A DNA stretch of 18,904 nt, taken from assembly GCA_017413675.1 (NCBI GenBank), contig JAFPSR010000005.1:1-18904 (forward strand), written 5' to 3'. A program made the translations under genes and the position numbers. This stretch comes from Clostridia bacterium (lineage in GTDB: Bacteria; Bacillota_A; Clostridia; Christensenellales; UBA1750). Positions 7,474-15,581 of the stretch are shown here, piece after piece. Every line of letters begins with the position of its first letter. Position 1 is the stretch's first letter. The notes beneath the pieces are model-generated. The model was not told the DNA's origin and did no database searches. It saw only the letters and a program-made list of their open reading frames with translations.

Positions 7474-8793
7474 TTAGTCATTGCGGGTACTGGAAAGCCA
7501 TTCGCGTGCTGTTTTCTCATCCAATGCCCGGGCAGCTTCATCGGTTGTATAGATCCACCGTACCGGCCAGCCGATTCCGTTGACACGTCCGCAGTCATGG
7601 ATCATAACCCAGATTTCTACCTGATCTCCGGGCTGGAAAGCCTCGCAGGTCATCATCATTTCGGGCCTGTAATGCCCGAACCAGGGAGAATCGGAAGGAT
7701 GGTGCCCCAAAGCCCTCTTCTCTCCGTCTGTCACATAGATATTGGCCTTGCCGTCAAGACCTTCAAAATACAATCCGAGTTTCTTGCCTTCAGGCTTATC
7801 CCTGAGGTCGGGAACCGTGGCATAGGCATGAAGGGCATAGTGGAAAGACGTTCCTTTGGGATAAAGACCGGTTCCGTATAGAATGTCCGGGGATCCCTGG
7901 GTATCAATATGCTCCCAGCGTTCGATCTGGTGTTCCCGCATGACTTTTTCATCATCCATGGCATTGACATACAGTTTGGAGATGGTCCAGTCGATGACAT
8001 AGTTGCTGTCGATGACGGGGACATTCCGGATCGAGGAAGGTTCGGTTCTCTCAATTTCGATTGTACCGTCTGGGAGCCCCTTGGACGAAACGGTGACAAC
8101 CAGGTTACCAGGCACGTCCATACTCCGGAAGTATGCCTGTGCTTTGCCTTCAAAGAAACGGATGTCCGGACCGTTGTATCCCTGATACCCGTCTTCCCGG
8201 ATTGTGGCAGCACAGACAAATTCGCCGGCTTCGTTGGAAGAAAAATGCGCCAGCAGCCCGGTGTCCTGCACACAGACATTACTGTCCTTATCTACCAGAT
8301 AGGCGGAAATGATGGCCTGGTCATCGCAGTCTGCCTTCAGGGACGGGTTCTCCATCACAAGCTGAATGGCAGCGGGTTTGCCTGCTGTCCTGGAAACATG
8401 TTCGGCCCATACCTTCCCGTTTTTATAGGCAACGATCCGGATTTCCCCGGGCTCATATTTTACCGTAAAGGGAGTAACCCCATAAAGATCGGTAGTGACC
8501 TTGTCCACATATCTGCCGTTTATGAAGACTTCCACATAGTCGCCGTTGTTGGCCAGGAAGAGGTTGACGTCCTGTCCTTCCTTCCCGGGGAAGTTCCAGT
8601 CCGGGCAGACATGGGCCAAAGGCTCATCCCTTCGCAGATAGGCTTTAAATCCGTAATAGGCATATCCCTTGCCGCCGATCCCGTCCAGGATCTTAGCCTT
8701 ATCCGGACCGTAATCCCAGGCGGTGAAATGGAAGCCGCCGATGACGTAATCCTTCTCGGTCTGATGGGCATCCTCACCGGCCCTTACCGTCAT
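7474..8793 (-). CDS. Glycoside hydrolase family 2 protein, C-terminal fragment (downstream of frameshift)
   Basis: This 439-residue frame continues the GH2 protein encoded at 8799-10283 but lies one frame away. It begins with the end of the catalytic barrel (YVIGGFHFTAWDYGP, the conserved final barrel strand of GH2). This is followed by a DUF4982-like beta domain (VEVFINGRYVDKV...GEIRIVAYKNGKVW, about residues 85-145), an Ig-like domain and a further C-terminal region. It contains no catalytic residue of its own. The ATG at 8793 has no ribosome binding site and falls within conserved sequence, so it is not a real start. The frame is open upstream of it through PTWLTG, in register with the end of the first half. 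Adding one C to the C5 tract at 8814-8818 would restore a single 936-residue protein. Confidence 0.85.
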   Translation of the reverse strand: MTVRAGEDAHQTEKDYVIGGFHFTAWDYGPDKAKILDGIGGKGYAYYGFKAYLRRDEPLAHVCPDWNFPGKEGQDVNLFLANNGDYVEVFINGRYVDKVTTDLYGVTPFTVKYEPGEIRIVAYKNGKVWAEHVSRTAGKPAAIQLVMENPSLKADCDDQAIISAYLVDKDSNVCVQDTGLLAHFSSNEAGEFVCAATIREDGYQGYNGPDIRFFEGKAQAYFRSMDVPGNLVVTVSSKGLPDGTIEIERTEPSSIRNVPVIDSNYVIDWTISKLYVNAMDDEKVMREHQIERWEHIDTQGSPDILYGTGLYPKGTSFHYALHAYATVPDLRDKPEGKKLGLYFEGLDGKANIYVTDGEKRALGHHPSDSPWFGHYRPEMMMTCEAFQPGDQVEIWVMIHDCGRVNGIGWPVRWIYTTDEAARALDEKTAREWLSSTRND

Positions 8794-8798
8794 GCCGG

Positions 8799-10283
8799 TC
8801 AGCCAGGTGGGCTGGGGGCCTCCGGAATCACCATTTCGGAACAGAAGATAGGCTGACCGGGATGGATCTTGTGCAGGGCATTGAAGTTCATGGTCTGGTG
8901 ATTGAAACCGAAGATATCATATTCCTTTTCGGCGCCTTCCGTAAACATCCCGTAGGAAGTGGCTCCGGTCATGGGACGCGTATCATCCAGTTTCCGTGCT
9001 TCTTCCGCCAGTGTACGGAAAATCCGACGGCCGGTTTCCCGGGTAACAGTATCTTCCTCGTTGTAAAGAGACCACATGCAGACAGAGGGATGGTTCTGGT
9101 CTCTTTTGATCATCCGTTTGACCTCATCGATGCCGATATCGGAGGAATGGAACACCCGGTTCTCATCCATGACCAGGAGTCCGTAACGGTCACAGTAATC
9201 ATAAGTGGCATTCCCGTGCGGGCTGTGGGCGGTTCTGAACCCGTTGCCTCCCATATCCCGGATGGTACGTATGTGGAATTCACGCTGGGAATCGCTCATG
9301 GCATCCCCAACGCCCAGATAGCACATATGGTTCGCAAACCCATAGATTGTGATGTTTTCCCCGTTGAGGAACATGCCTTTTTCGGCATCATACCGGATTT
9401 CGCGGATCCCGAATGTCGTCTCGTACTTATCAACGGTCTTTCCGTTCAGAAGGATTTCCGTCACAAGTGTATACAGATTGCAGTGTTTTGTATCCCACAG
9501 TGCGGGATGCTCAAGAACGGCACACTGGGAAGTGATGCCTTTGCTTCGCAGCATATAGGAAGCTTCTGAAGAAACACAGGCTGCTTCCTTCCCGTCCGGA
9601 TCCATGATATGGGAAACGATTACCGCCTGTTTGGCTTCGTCGTAATGGTTTACGACCTCTGTTTCGATGGTCAACTCCCATTTGTCTGCCTCAAGATGTT
9701 TGGATTTGACAAAGGTGCCCCAGAGATCTACGGCGAGTCTGTCGGTTTTTACGAGCCAGACATTCCGGGTAATGCCGCCGCCTTCATAATACCATGCTTC
9801 AAAATCATGACAGTCCGCATGCACCGAGACTACATTGTATTCATATCCGAAACGGGCTACATCCGTAATATCGACATCAAATCCGATCCCGGCAGTACGG
9901 TTCGTTTTCAGGAGCATCGAGTTCACATAGATTTCGGAGACTGTCGCGACTGCTTCAAAGTGAAGAATGATCTGCTTGTCTCTGTCGGCCTCCTCCAGAC
10001 GGAAATACCGTCTGTACCAGGCTTCCCCGCGATCTTGCGGGAAATCAAAATGCTCCCCGCCGAATGGGTCTGTTTCGGACAGGCCGTTCACGGCGACAAA
10101 ATCGTGCGGAAGATTAACGATCTCCCAAGAGGAATCGTCAAAATCCCTCTGGGCAGGACCACGTGCGTTTTCCGCACGGGAACCTCTGTACTGCTGGTCC
10201 GAACTTGTAAATTTCGGACGCTTGAAGGACGGCATGCCAAAGTAATAATGCCAGCCGCGGTTCATCAGTAGTTTTTCTCTCAT
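8799..10283 (-). CDS. Glycoside hydrolase family 2 protein, N-terminal and catalytic part (frameshifted)
   Basis: This 494-residue frame holds the sugar-binding domain (WYRRYFRL at 89-96; YYEGGGITRNVWLV at 165-178), an Ig-like domain, and most of the TIM barrel. The acid/base is Glu409 in WSLYNEE (404-410), and the nucleophile is Glu483 in IFCSEM (479-484). RTAHSPHG (350-357) and LLVMDEN (369-375) are also typical. GH2 enzymes are retaining beta-galactosidases, glucuronidases or mannosidases; the exact substrate is not clear. There is no signal peptide, so the enzyme is intracellular. The ATG at 10283 has GAGGGAGA upstream. The frame goes wrong right after the nucleophile (…VIPEAPSPPG, stop at 8799), leaving the barrel incomplete. 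The gene is therefore either inactive or carries a sequencing error; conserved sequence resumes at once in the next frame. Confidence 0.88.
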   Translation of the reverse strand: MREKLLMNRGWHYYFGMPSFKRPKFTSSDQQYRGSRAENARGPAQRDFDDSSWEIVNLPHDFVAVNGLSETDPFGGEHFDFPQDRGEAWYRRYFRLEEADRDKQIILHFEAVATVSEIYVNSMLLKTNRTAGIGFDVDITDVARFGYEYNVVSVHADCHDFEAWYYEGGGITRNVWLVKTDRLAVDLWGTFVKSKHLEADKWELTIETEVVNHYDEAKQAVIVSHIMDPDGKEAACVSSEASYMLRSKGITSQCAVLEHPALWDTKHCNLYTLVTEILLNGKTVDKYETTFGIREIRYDAEKGMFLNGENITIYGFANHMCYLGVGDAMSDSQREFHIRTIRDMGGNGFRTAHSPHGNATYDYCDRYGLLVMDENRVFHSSDIGIDEVKRMIKRDQNHPSVCMWSLYNEEDTVTRETGRRIFRTLAEEARKLDDTRPMTGATSYGMFTEGAEKEYDIFGFNHQTMNFNALHKIHPGQPIFCSEMVIPEAPSPPG

Positions 10284-10317
10284 GGAGTCTCCCTCACATA
10301 AAAAAGTATTGAGAATC

Positions 10318-10346
10318 TATGCATAATGTAAGATAAGACATGCATA
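10318..10346 (-). promoter_or_regulatory. Possible GH2 promoter/operator region
   Basis: Two TATGCAT/ATGCATA arms (10318-10324 and 10340-10346) form an inverted repeat about 35 to 60 bases upstream of the GH2 start codon. On the minus strand a possible TTGATT-17-TACATT promoter overlaps the same stretch. Palindromes of this kind are common operators for LacI- or GntR-type sugar regulators, but no regulator gene is adjacent. Weak evidence only. Confidence 0.3.
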
Positions 10347-10474
10347 TAATCAAAAAGAAAAAGCATAAACATACAGCTTTGTTCTGGCCTATTCGGAGGA
10401 AGTATCTCACAGACAAAAAAGGAAAACAGATATACGGAATCAGAAACGGATGACCTTGTCAGAAAGATTATATC

Positions 10475-10502
10475 TTGTAAATATTCAGCCGCGGGATATA
10501 AT
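10475..10502 (+). promoter_or_regulatory. Promoter of the DUF1836 gene
   Basis: TTGTAA (10475-10480), a 16-base spacer and a perfect TATAAT (10497-10502) lie about 30 bases upstream of the DUF1836 start codon at 10534. Confidence 0.65.
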
Positions 10503-10533
10503 AATACCATAGATTACATCGGAGATGAACTGT

Positions 10534-11136
10534 ATGAAATATGATAAAGCACTGATAGCCGGGAAACTGAGAAGATGGGAAAAGTATCTGAAGGAATACC
10601 GGCTTCCCGTGTGGGAAGATATTCCGAATTTCGGCTTGTATATGGAACAGGTCATCATCCTGCTCAAGCAGTATCTGGATTATCTTCCGCCGGAACTGAA
10701 GGAGGAACAACTGATCACCGCTGCGACAATCAACAATTATGTCCGCAAAAAGATCATGCCCGAACCGCTGAAGAAAAAATACTACCGCAATCATATAGCT
10801 TATCTGATTATCATCTGTACGCTCAAGCAGAGCCTGAGCATTTCCATGCTGCAGTCCTTTATTCCCGTCAATCTTACGGATGAGGAACTGAAAGAAACCT
10901 ATGATGCCTATGTATACCGTCATACGTTGTCCTGCAATTATTTTATCGACCAGGTGCGTCTTGTGGCCGGCGGCATTCTCGATCACGAGGGCGGAACGGA
11001 ACTGACCACTTCCCGTCCGGAGGATGTAATCGTTTCCTCTGCGGTAATCAGCGGGTTCGCCAAACTTCTGGCGGAAAAGCTCCTCCTGCTGAATGACAAA
11101 ACGCTGGAAAACGGCGGCAGCATTGAAATCCGGTAA
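10534..11136 (+). CDS. DUF1836 domain-containing protein
   Basis: This 200-residue, largely helical and soluble protein matches the DUF1836 family of Bacillota: RRWEKYLKEYRLPVWEDIPN, FGLYMEQVIILLKQYL, ITAATINNYVRKKIMPEP, KKKYYRNHIAYLIIICTLKQ and LSISMLQSFIP. The segment TINNYVRKKIMPEPLKKKYY looks like the recognition part of a MerR-like winged helix, and the family is often listed as a putative regulator, but its function is not established. ATG 10534 is preferred over the ATG at 10525 because GGAG (10521-10524) is correctly spaced only for the former. The gene is monocistronic, with its own promoter and terminator, and is divergent from GH2. Whether it controls its neighbours is unknown. Confidence 0.85.
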   Translation: MKYDKALIAGKLRRWEKYLKEYRLPVWEDIPNFGLYMEQVIILLKQYLDYLPPELKEEQLITAATINNYVRKKIMPEPLKKKYYRNHIAYLIIICTLKQSLSISMLQSFIPVNLTDEELKETYDAYVYRHTLSCNYFIDQVRLVAGGILDHEGGTELTTSRPEDVIVSSAVISGFAKLLAEKLLLLNDKTLENGGSIEIR

Positions 11137-11159
11137 TCCCGGAGGAACAGAATAAACGA

Positions 11160-11192
11160 ACAGCACAGAGAGTCGGGTCTCCGTGCTGTTTT
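11160..11192 (+). terminator. Terminator between the convergent DUF1836 and MFS genes
   Basis: ACAGCAC-A-GAGA, a six-base loop and TCTC-C-GTGCTGT form an 11-bp stem with one A/C mismatch, followed by TTTT. It lies 23 bases after the DUF1836 stop. The sequence on the other strand is also suitable to end the MFS transcript that stops at 11219. Confidence 0.8.
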
Positions 11193-11218
11193 ATGTATCA
11201 TAGAGGAATGTAATTCTC

Positions 11219-12523
11219 TTATTTCTGTTCCGCGGTTTCCACCAGGATGGCAGTTTGTCCGGCAGACCTGTGCAGGGAGAACGTCAGGGCAAGTCCTGCA
11301 AGGGAAGAAATAAGCACGATCATAAACACCGGAAGGAAGGATACTTTTTCTGCTAAAATCCCGGCAAAATAACTGAAAAAAGTAAAAGGAAACTGCAATA
11401 GGGACTGCAGAACCAGATAGCCGGTCCGTTTGTTCGGATCTACAGTATCGATCACGCGGTGGGCATATCCGAGCCAGGCGGACAGGTTCATTCCCGTCAT
11501 CACAACCATGACGGCAATAAACGGGAAACAGCTCTTCCCTGTCGCGGAAGCGACAAAGAAGGAGATGATGCCCAGGGAAGCAATCAGAATCGGCAGGATA
11601 TGGGAGATCATCATAAGGAAAGTGTTTCCCCATCTTTTGGTGATCTGGACCCAGGTAAATCCTCCGATAATCTGTCCGATAACCTGGAGGTACAACATGG
11701 AGGAAGCCTCTCCGGGCGTCAGATTGGCATGGGTGGTCCCATACAGAACAATCAGGGCGGAAATCATCATGGAAATCACATACAGGATTCTCGCATACAT
11801 GATTTTGCGGAAATTGCCGTCAGCCTTCCACAGGACAACGAAGGAACGCAGGTACGGGATGAAGCGGACCTTCGGCACAACCGGCTTCTCTTTCCGCGGG
11901 AAATCCCGGATAAAGTAAAGGACGACCATGTTGACCAGGTATACACCGCCGCACAAACCGAAAATCCAGCTATACCGGTGGGCAAAATCCAGAGATGGCG
12001 AGTCCATTACCATTTTAACAATAAATGCGACACCGAGCCCGCCGATCCCGGCCAGAATCTGCTGATATCCCTGGATTGCAGCCCGGGGTTTGGGGGGAAC
12101 TGTTCTGGCTCCGATTTCGGTCCACAGAAGCCCGACCATTCCGTCGGAAAAGAAGAACAGGGAGATCAGCAGGATCAGTGTCAGGGCAGCCAGTGTCCCG
12201 TGCATGCCCAGCAGGAGGAACGGAACCATTAATCCGATGATCCAGCGAGAAAAGTAGGAAATGACATGCATGACCTTACCGCAGTCTCGGATCCCGGCTA
12301 TGTACATTCCCAGAATAAACTGCGCCAATATACTGAAAGCACTGCGCATGGTTGCGGCCAGGCCGGCCAACTGCAGGGACCCGGTCGCTTCGTTGATAAA
12401 AACGGATACCACAGCATTCCCGTCGATAAAGGAAGCGGCAAAATTGAATAATGCTCCTTCAATGATCATCAGGTAGAAATTCCGCTTGGAAATGGCTTCG
12501 TTGGTAAGCAAAGACTTGCGCAT
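11219..12523 (-). CDS. Major facilitator superfamily (MFS) transporter
   Basis: This is a 434-residue integral membrane protein with about 12 hydrophobic segments in two halves joined by a charged loop (RDFPRKEKPVVPKVRF). The N-terminus MRKSLLTNEAISKRNFYLMI leads into the first helix, followed by AGLAATMRSAFSILAQFILG and the basic loop (RTVPPKPRAAIQGY) expected of MFS proteins. The ATG at 12523 is chosen because AAAGGAG lies at the right distance. The reading frame continues 20 codons upstream, but that would place the start inside a terminator stem. The substrate cannot be inferred from sequence; glycosidase neighbours make a sugar or oligosaccharide possible. The gene is transcribed away from the DUF1836 terminator and is bounded upstream by the hairpin at 12561-12596. 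Confidence 0.88.
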   Translation of the reverse strand: MRKSLLTNEAISKRNFYLMIIEGALFNFAASFIDGNAVVSVFINEATGSLQLAGLAATMRSAFSILAQFILGMYIAGIRDCGKVMHVISYFSRWIIGLMVPFLLLGMHGTLAALTLILLISLFFFSDGMVGLLWTEIGARTVPPKPRAAIQGYQQILAGIGGLGVAFIVKMVMDSPSLDFAHRYSWIFGLCGGVYLVNMVVLYFIRDFPRKEKPVVPKVRFIPYLRSFVVLWKADGNFRKIMYARILYVISMMISALIVLYGTTHANLTPGEASSMLYLQVIGQIIGGFTWVQITKRWGNTFLMMISHILPILIASLGIISFFVASATGKSCFPFIAVMVVMTGMNLSAWLGYAHRVIDTVDPNKRTGYLVLQSLLQFPFTFFSYFAGILAEKVSFLPVFMIVLISSLAGLALTFSLHRSAGQTAILVETAEQK

Positions 12524-12560
12524 ATACGCTCCTTTATTATCCGGAAATGGGTGTTTACAA

Positions 12561-12596
12561 AGAAAAAGACCTGAGCTGAGCATTCAGGCTTTTTCT
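12561..12596 (-). terminator. Terminator after the Na/Pi cotransporter gene, in front of the MFS gene
   Basis: On the minus strand AGAAAAAGCCTGA pairs with TCAGGTCTTTTTCT (13 bp, one bulged U) around a nine-base loop, and the 3' arm itself supplies the U-rich tail. It is 48 bases after the Na/Pi stop and only about 38 bases before the MFS start. A TATAAT at 12619-12614 lies just upstream of it, so it might also act as a leader hairpin for the MFS gene. Confidence 0.75.
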
Positions 12597-12643
12597 GTGG
12601 GAATTACTAATGGATTATATACAGGCATCGAAGTTGGTTCCGG

Positions 12644-14413
12644 TCAGGAATCCTGCTCCAGATATTTGCGCCCGTATTCGGAATAGAAGGCGCTGAACCC
12701 GTTCGCATGATTGTATTTGATTTCGTTGGAAACAGCATGCGTATCCAGTGTGTTCTGGGGCAGTTCGACAATGACGATGCCCATATTGGAACAGTGATCG
12801 GAAACACGTCCGAATTCAGAGATCAGGTCATTGAATACATATCCGTGACTGATGGAACATTCCCCGGAACGAAGACGTTCCGTATGTTTGGCCCGCATAT
12901 CCTGGCACAGACGGTCTATGACCTGTTCCAGAGGCTCAATCCGGCAGGCAGTCTCGGCATTGTTGTCGATGAAGCTCTGCAGGGTGATCTCACTGATTTC
13001 CCGTACCGCATTCATCAGGTTATTCAGTTCCCGGATTCCTTTGTCGGTAAAGATGATCTCCTTCTCTTCCATTTCCTGCGCAGACTTCGCAATCTTCAGT
13101 GCGTGGTCGGAGATTCTTTCCAGATCGGTTAAGGCGCGCAGGTACTGGCTGACGGCTTTGTTCTGTTCATCCGTCAGTTCGCGCCCGGTCAGTCTCATCA
13201 GGTAGGTACCGATCTTGTCCTCATACCGGTCCACAATCCCTTCCAGTTTTTCGGTTTCCCGGTAACCGGCTTCGGAGAAGTTCATCAACAGGCTCATGCC
13301 CAGGTTCAGATCCCGCATCGTTAAACGGGCCATGGTTTCAATTGCCATACGGCTTTGTTCCACAGCCAGTGAAGGATAAGCCAGGAACCGTTCTTCCAGA
13401 CGTTCCATATCGGCGGTTTCTTCCGAATCTTCAGATTGGGCAGGAATGATTTTCACTACTGCTTTTTCAATCAGTGGAATAAACGGTGCAAGTACCGCAA
13501 CCGTTACGATACGGAACATGGTATTCAGAAGGGCAATGGAAACCATATCCATTGTTTTCTGCATGAAGGCAAAATGGAGAAATGCGTTGAGGGTGTAGAA
13601 AACAGCGGCAAACAGGATCACACGCAGGACCTCAACATACAGATAACTGAAAGCTGTCCTCTTTCCTTCCCCGGATGAACCGATTGCGGAAATCAGGACC
13701 GGGACGGATGCACCGATCGCAATACCCAGGATTAACGGGAGAACCGTATCAAAAGTGATGGCACCGGTGGAAGACAATGCCTGCAGGATACCGACACTCG
13801 CAGAGGCACTCTGCAGGATGGCGGTGACCGCAATACCGATCAGGATGCCAAGGAACGGATTGCTGATATTGCTCATGGCGTTCAGGAAGAGAGGTTCTTC
13901 CTTCAGACCGGAAACTGCGCTGCTCATGATCCGCATGCCGAACATCAGGATGGCAAACCCCATCAGGATGTCCCCGATATGTTTCCAGCTCTGTTTTTTG
14001 GAGAGCATCTGGATCAGAATGCCGGCAACGGCAACTACACCGGCCAGAGTTTCGGTAGATAAAAGACTGATGGCAGCGGAACCGGCTCCGCCGATCTCCG
14101 ATAAGGAGATCACCCATCCTGTAATGGACGTACCAATGATGGCGCCCATAATCACTGCGATTGCCTGACGCAGTTTCATCATTCCGGAGTTTACGAAGCC
14201 AACAACCATGACAGAGGTTGCTGAGGAGGACTGAATTACGGCAGTAACACCGGTACCAAGGAGCATCCCTTTCAAAGGCGTACTCGTAAGGCGGAAAAGG
14301 ATCAGTTCCAGTTTATTGCCGGCTACCCTTTTCAAGCCATCCCCCATCAGATGCATTCCAAACAGGAAAAGAGCTATACCTCCCAAAAGGGTGAAGATAT
14401 CAGATAGTTCCAA
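12644..14413 (-). CDS. Na/Pi cotransporter family protein (NptA/YjbB type) with C-terminal PhoU-like domain
   Basis: This protein of about 589 residues has two inverted transport repeats carrying the hallmark QSSSATS (64-70) and QSASAS (204-209). The first helix is TLLGGIALFLFGMHLMGDGL. There are roughly eight to nine membrane segments up to about residue 330, followed by a 245-residue helical cytoplasmic part. That part has two PhoU-like signatures, DLERISDHA and EFGRVSDHC. The family moves phosphate with sodium across the inner membrane; the PhoU-like tail probably senses or gates. Residue numbers count from a GTG at 14422. I place the start at TTG 14413 because AAGGAGG lies nine bases before it and only one base before the GTG. 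The gene is monocistronic, bounded by the terminator at 12561-12596 and a promoter near 14529. It has no evident link to the glycosidases. Confidence 0.93.
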   Translation of the reverse strand: MELSDIFTLLGGIALFLFGMHLMGDGLKRVAGNKLELILFRLTSTPLKGMLLGTGVTAVIQSSSATSVMVVGFVNSGMMKLRQAIAVIMGAIIGTSITGWVISLSEIGGAGSAAISLLSTETLAGVVAVAGILIQMLSKKQSWKHIGDILMGFAILMFGMRIMSSAVSGLKEEPLFLNAMSNISNPFLGILIGIAVTAILQSASASVGILQALSSTGAITFDTVLPLILGIAIGASVPVLISAIGSSGEGKRTAFSYLYVEVLRVILFAAVFYTLNAFLHFAFMQKTMDMVSIALLNTMFRIVTVAVLAPFIPLIEKAVVKIIPAQSEDSEETADMERLEERFLAYPSLAVEQSRMAIETMARLTMRDLNLGMSLLMNFSEAGYRETEKLEGIVDRYEDKIGTYLMRLTGRELTDEQNKAVSQYLRALTDLERISDHALKIAKSAQEMEEKEIIFTDKGIRELNNLMNAVREISEITLQSFIDNNAETACRIEPLEQVIDRLCQDMRAKHTERLRSGECSISHGYVFNDLISEFGRVSDHCSNMGIVIVELPQNTLDTHAVSNEIKYNHANGFSAFYSEYGRKYLEQDS

Positions 14414-14460
14414 AAAACTCACTCCTCCTTGTTATGCCCCAGCTCATTGACGAAAAATTG

Positions 14461-14501
14461 TGTCATGTGAAAAAGCAGGAAACTGGTTCCTAAATGTGAC
14501 A
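14461..14501 (-). promoter_or_regulatory. Imperfect hairpin in the Na/Pi cotransporter leader
   Basis: Read on the minus strand, TGTCA...TGACA forms the base and AGGAA...TTCCT the top of an interrupted stem-loop. It lies between the -10 box at 14529-14534 and the start codon, and a run of five U residues follows. It could be an attenuator or a protein-binding site. No known riboswitch was recognised. Confidence 0.3.
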
Positions 14502-14528
14502 GATCATTCTTCAATTTACATCGATTCT

Positions 14529-14534
14529 ATTATA
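14529..14534 (-). promoter_or_regulatory. -10 box of a likely Na/Pi cotransporter promoter
   Basis: A perfect TATAAT on the minus strand lies about 115 bases before the start codon. The -35 region (TAGTTT at 17 bases) is poor, so the promoter may need an activator. The rest of the 14535-14731 stretch is AT-rich with no gene that I can see. Confidence 0.4.
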
Positions 14535-14731
14535 CCCTTGATCCCGGAAAAAAACTAGCATAAGCATGCGCATTCCATCTTTTCTGTTTGGGTTTTCTTC
14601 TTCAAAGGAATTTCTCCCTCCAATAATACTTCCTCCGGAAAACAATAAGATTCTGGAGATCAAATAGAAAACAGATTGACATCAAATCAACGTCAGCCTC
14701 CTTAGGGTAAGGATTCCTCCAGGGCAAAAAA

Positions 14732-14746
14732 CAGGAAGTTTTCCTG
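14732..14746 (+). promoter_or_regulatory. Palindrome abutting a -35 box (possible operator)
   Basis: CAGGAA-GTT-TTCCTG is a perfect 6-bp inverted repeat ending two bases before the TTGACA box at 14749. Its position suits an activator or repressor site for the following promoter. No regulator can be assigned. Confidence 0.4.
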
Positions 14747-14748
14747 CC

Positions 14749-14776
14749 TTGACAAAACCGAAAAGGGCTCTATAAT
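14749..14776 (+). promoter_or_regulatory. Consensus sigma-A promoter of the truncated gene at 14832
   Basis: TTGACA (14749-14754) and TATAAT (14771-14776), both perfect, are separated by 16 bases. Transcription would begin near 14783. The short leader contains a CGGGG-CCATGT-CCCCG hairpin before the ribosome binding site GGAGG at 14819-14823. Confidence 0.82.
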
Positions 14777-15240
14777 GCAGACGTTCCCGGACGGGGCCAT
14801 GTCCCCGAATCCCATTTGCGGAGGCGGTTTCATGCAAATTACCCGAATCTGGTTTGTGGACGGAACCCATATGGACGTTCCTATTGATGTGGAAAAAAAA
14901 GAAAACGGTTTCAGGATTTCCCTTCCCGTGGGAAAAGTCCCGAGGGGCGCGGAGAAAGTTGATTTCCTTCCGGATGAGCACTGGGCCGACGCCAGAGAGG
15001 ACAGATACCTCGTCCTGCCACGAGGCTGGGATTCCCCCTGTGACATGCTCTGTACGTATGAGGAAAGAGAAGATTATACCTACGAATCCGGCTATATGAT
15101 GATGCCCTGGTTCGGTATGAAGACCCGTGACCGCTGCTTCATCGTGGTATTCACAGGCCTATGGAGTGAACATTCCCAGTATGTCACCATTCGACATGAA
15201 CATTCTCCATTTTTTCGGCACAGTATCATAAGGCAGCCTT

Positions 15241-15265
15241 GCCGCCTCTTCGGAGGCGGTTTTTT
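15241..15265 (+). terminator. UUCG-tetraloop intrinsic terminator
   Basis: CCGCCTC-TTCG-GAGGCGG is a perfect 7-bp stem closed by the extra-stable cUUCGg loop and followed by six T. It lies inside the nominal frame of the truncated gene, which supports the view that the original 3' end was lost and another gene's terminator was brought next to it. Confidence 0.92.
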
Positions 15266-15300
15266 GTACGGAAAAGGGCACGGCGGATCCCATCAGTCCC

Positions 15301-15329
15301 TTGTTTTATTCATGGGATTTCTATATATT
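15301..15329 (+). promoter_or_regulatory. Possible promoter of the 903-residue glycosidase-like gene
   Basis: TTGTTT (15301-15306), a 17-base spacer and TATATT (15324-15329) lie downstream of the terminator at 15265. The -35 box is weak. If used, the leader would be about 245 bases long. The 15266-15581 stretch otherwise holds only AT-rich DNA and a short open frame on the minus strand that I cannot assign to any family. Confidence 0.35.
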
Positions 15330-15581
15330 ATTTATATTGATATCATCTTTTTCCACAGGCACGAGGTTCCAAATAAAATAGAAATCCAGCTGTCTCCGGG
15401 AGAATCCGCCATACGAAGCACATTGCCGTCATATGGAAACTGTTTCGCAGCGAACTCCTGCAGCACGGCGACCACATGAGATCGGTTCCGACTGGCTGGA
15501 TCATTAGTTTCTGGAAGGTAAAAAGCATCTCGGTACATCCTTTTCACTGCTTCCCTATCCCTTCTTCTCAAGAGGCACAGC

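Larger units (their letters stand above)
14832..15479 (+). pseudogene. 5' remnant of an unrecognised (possibly carbohydrate-active) gene, fused to non-coding sequence
   Basis: The first about 124 codons look like a real protein: MQITRIWFVDGTHMDVPIDV, then an acidic, aromatic-rich soluble segment with YLVLPRGWDSP, GYMMMPWFGMKTRDRCFIVV and SQYVTIRHE, near 15200. The ATG at 14832 has GGAGG seven bases upstream and a consensus promoter. After about 15200 the frame merely reads through a terminator (15241-15265) and AT-rich sequence to a stop at 15479, with no protein-like pattern. I read this as a gene whose 3' part was deleted. The beta-rich start resembles N-terminal domains of large intracellular glycosidases, but I do not recognise the family. 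A short stable peptide of this kind might still be made. No signal peptide is seen. Confidence 0.55.

Noticed and set aside
8799..8830. Programmed -1 ribosomal frameshift in the GH2 gene
   Set aside because: The tract reads GCC CCC AGC in the first frame, which is not a canonical X XXY YYZ slippery site, and I see no conserved stem-loop or pseudoknot just downstream; GH2 enzymes are not known to need frameshifting.
10468..11166. A 232-codon open frame on the minus strand
   Set aside because: It is antisense to the DUF1836 gene, runs across its promoter and has no recognisable protein features.
14775..14831. Earlier ATG at 14775 for the truncated gene
   Set aside because: It overlaps the -10 box of the consensus promoter, so it would not be transcribed; ATG 14832 has an ideal GGAGG site.
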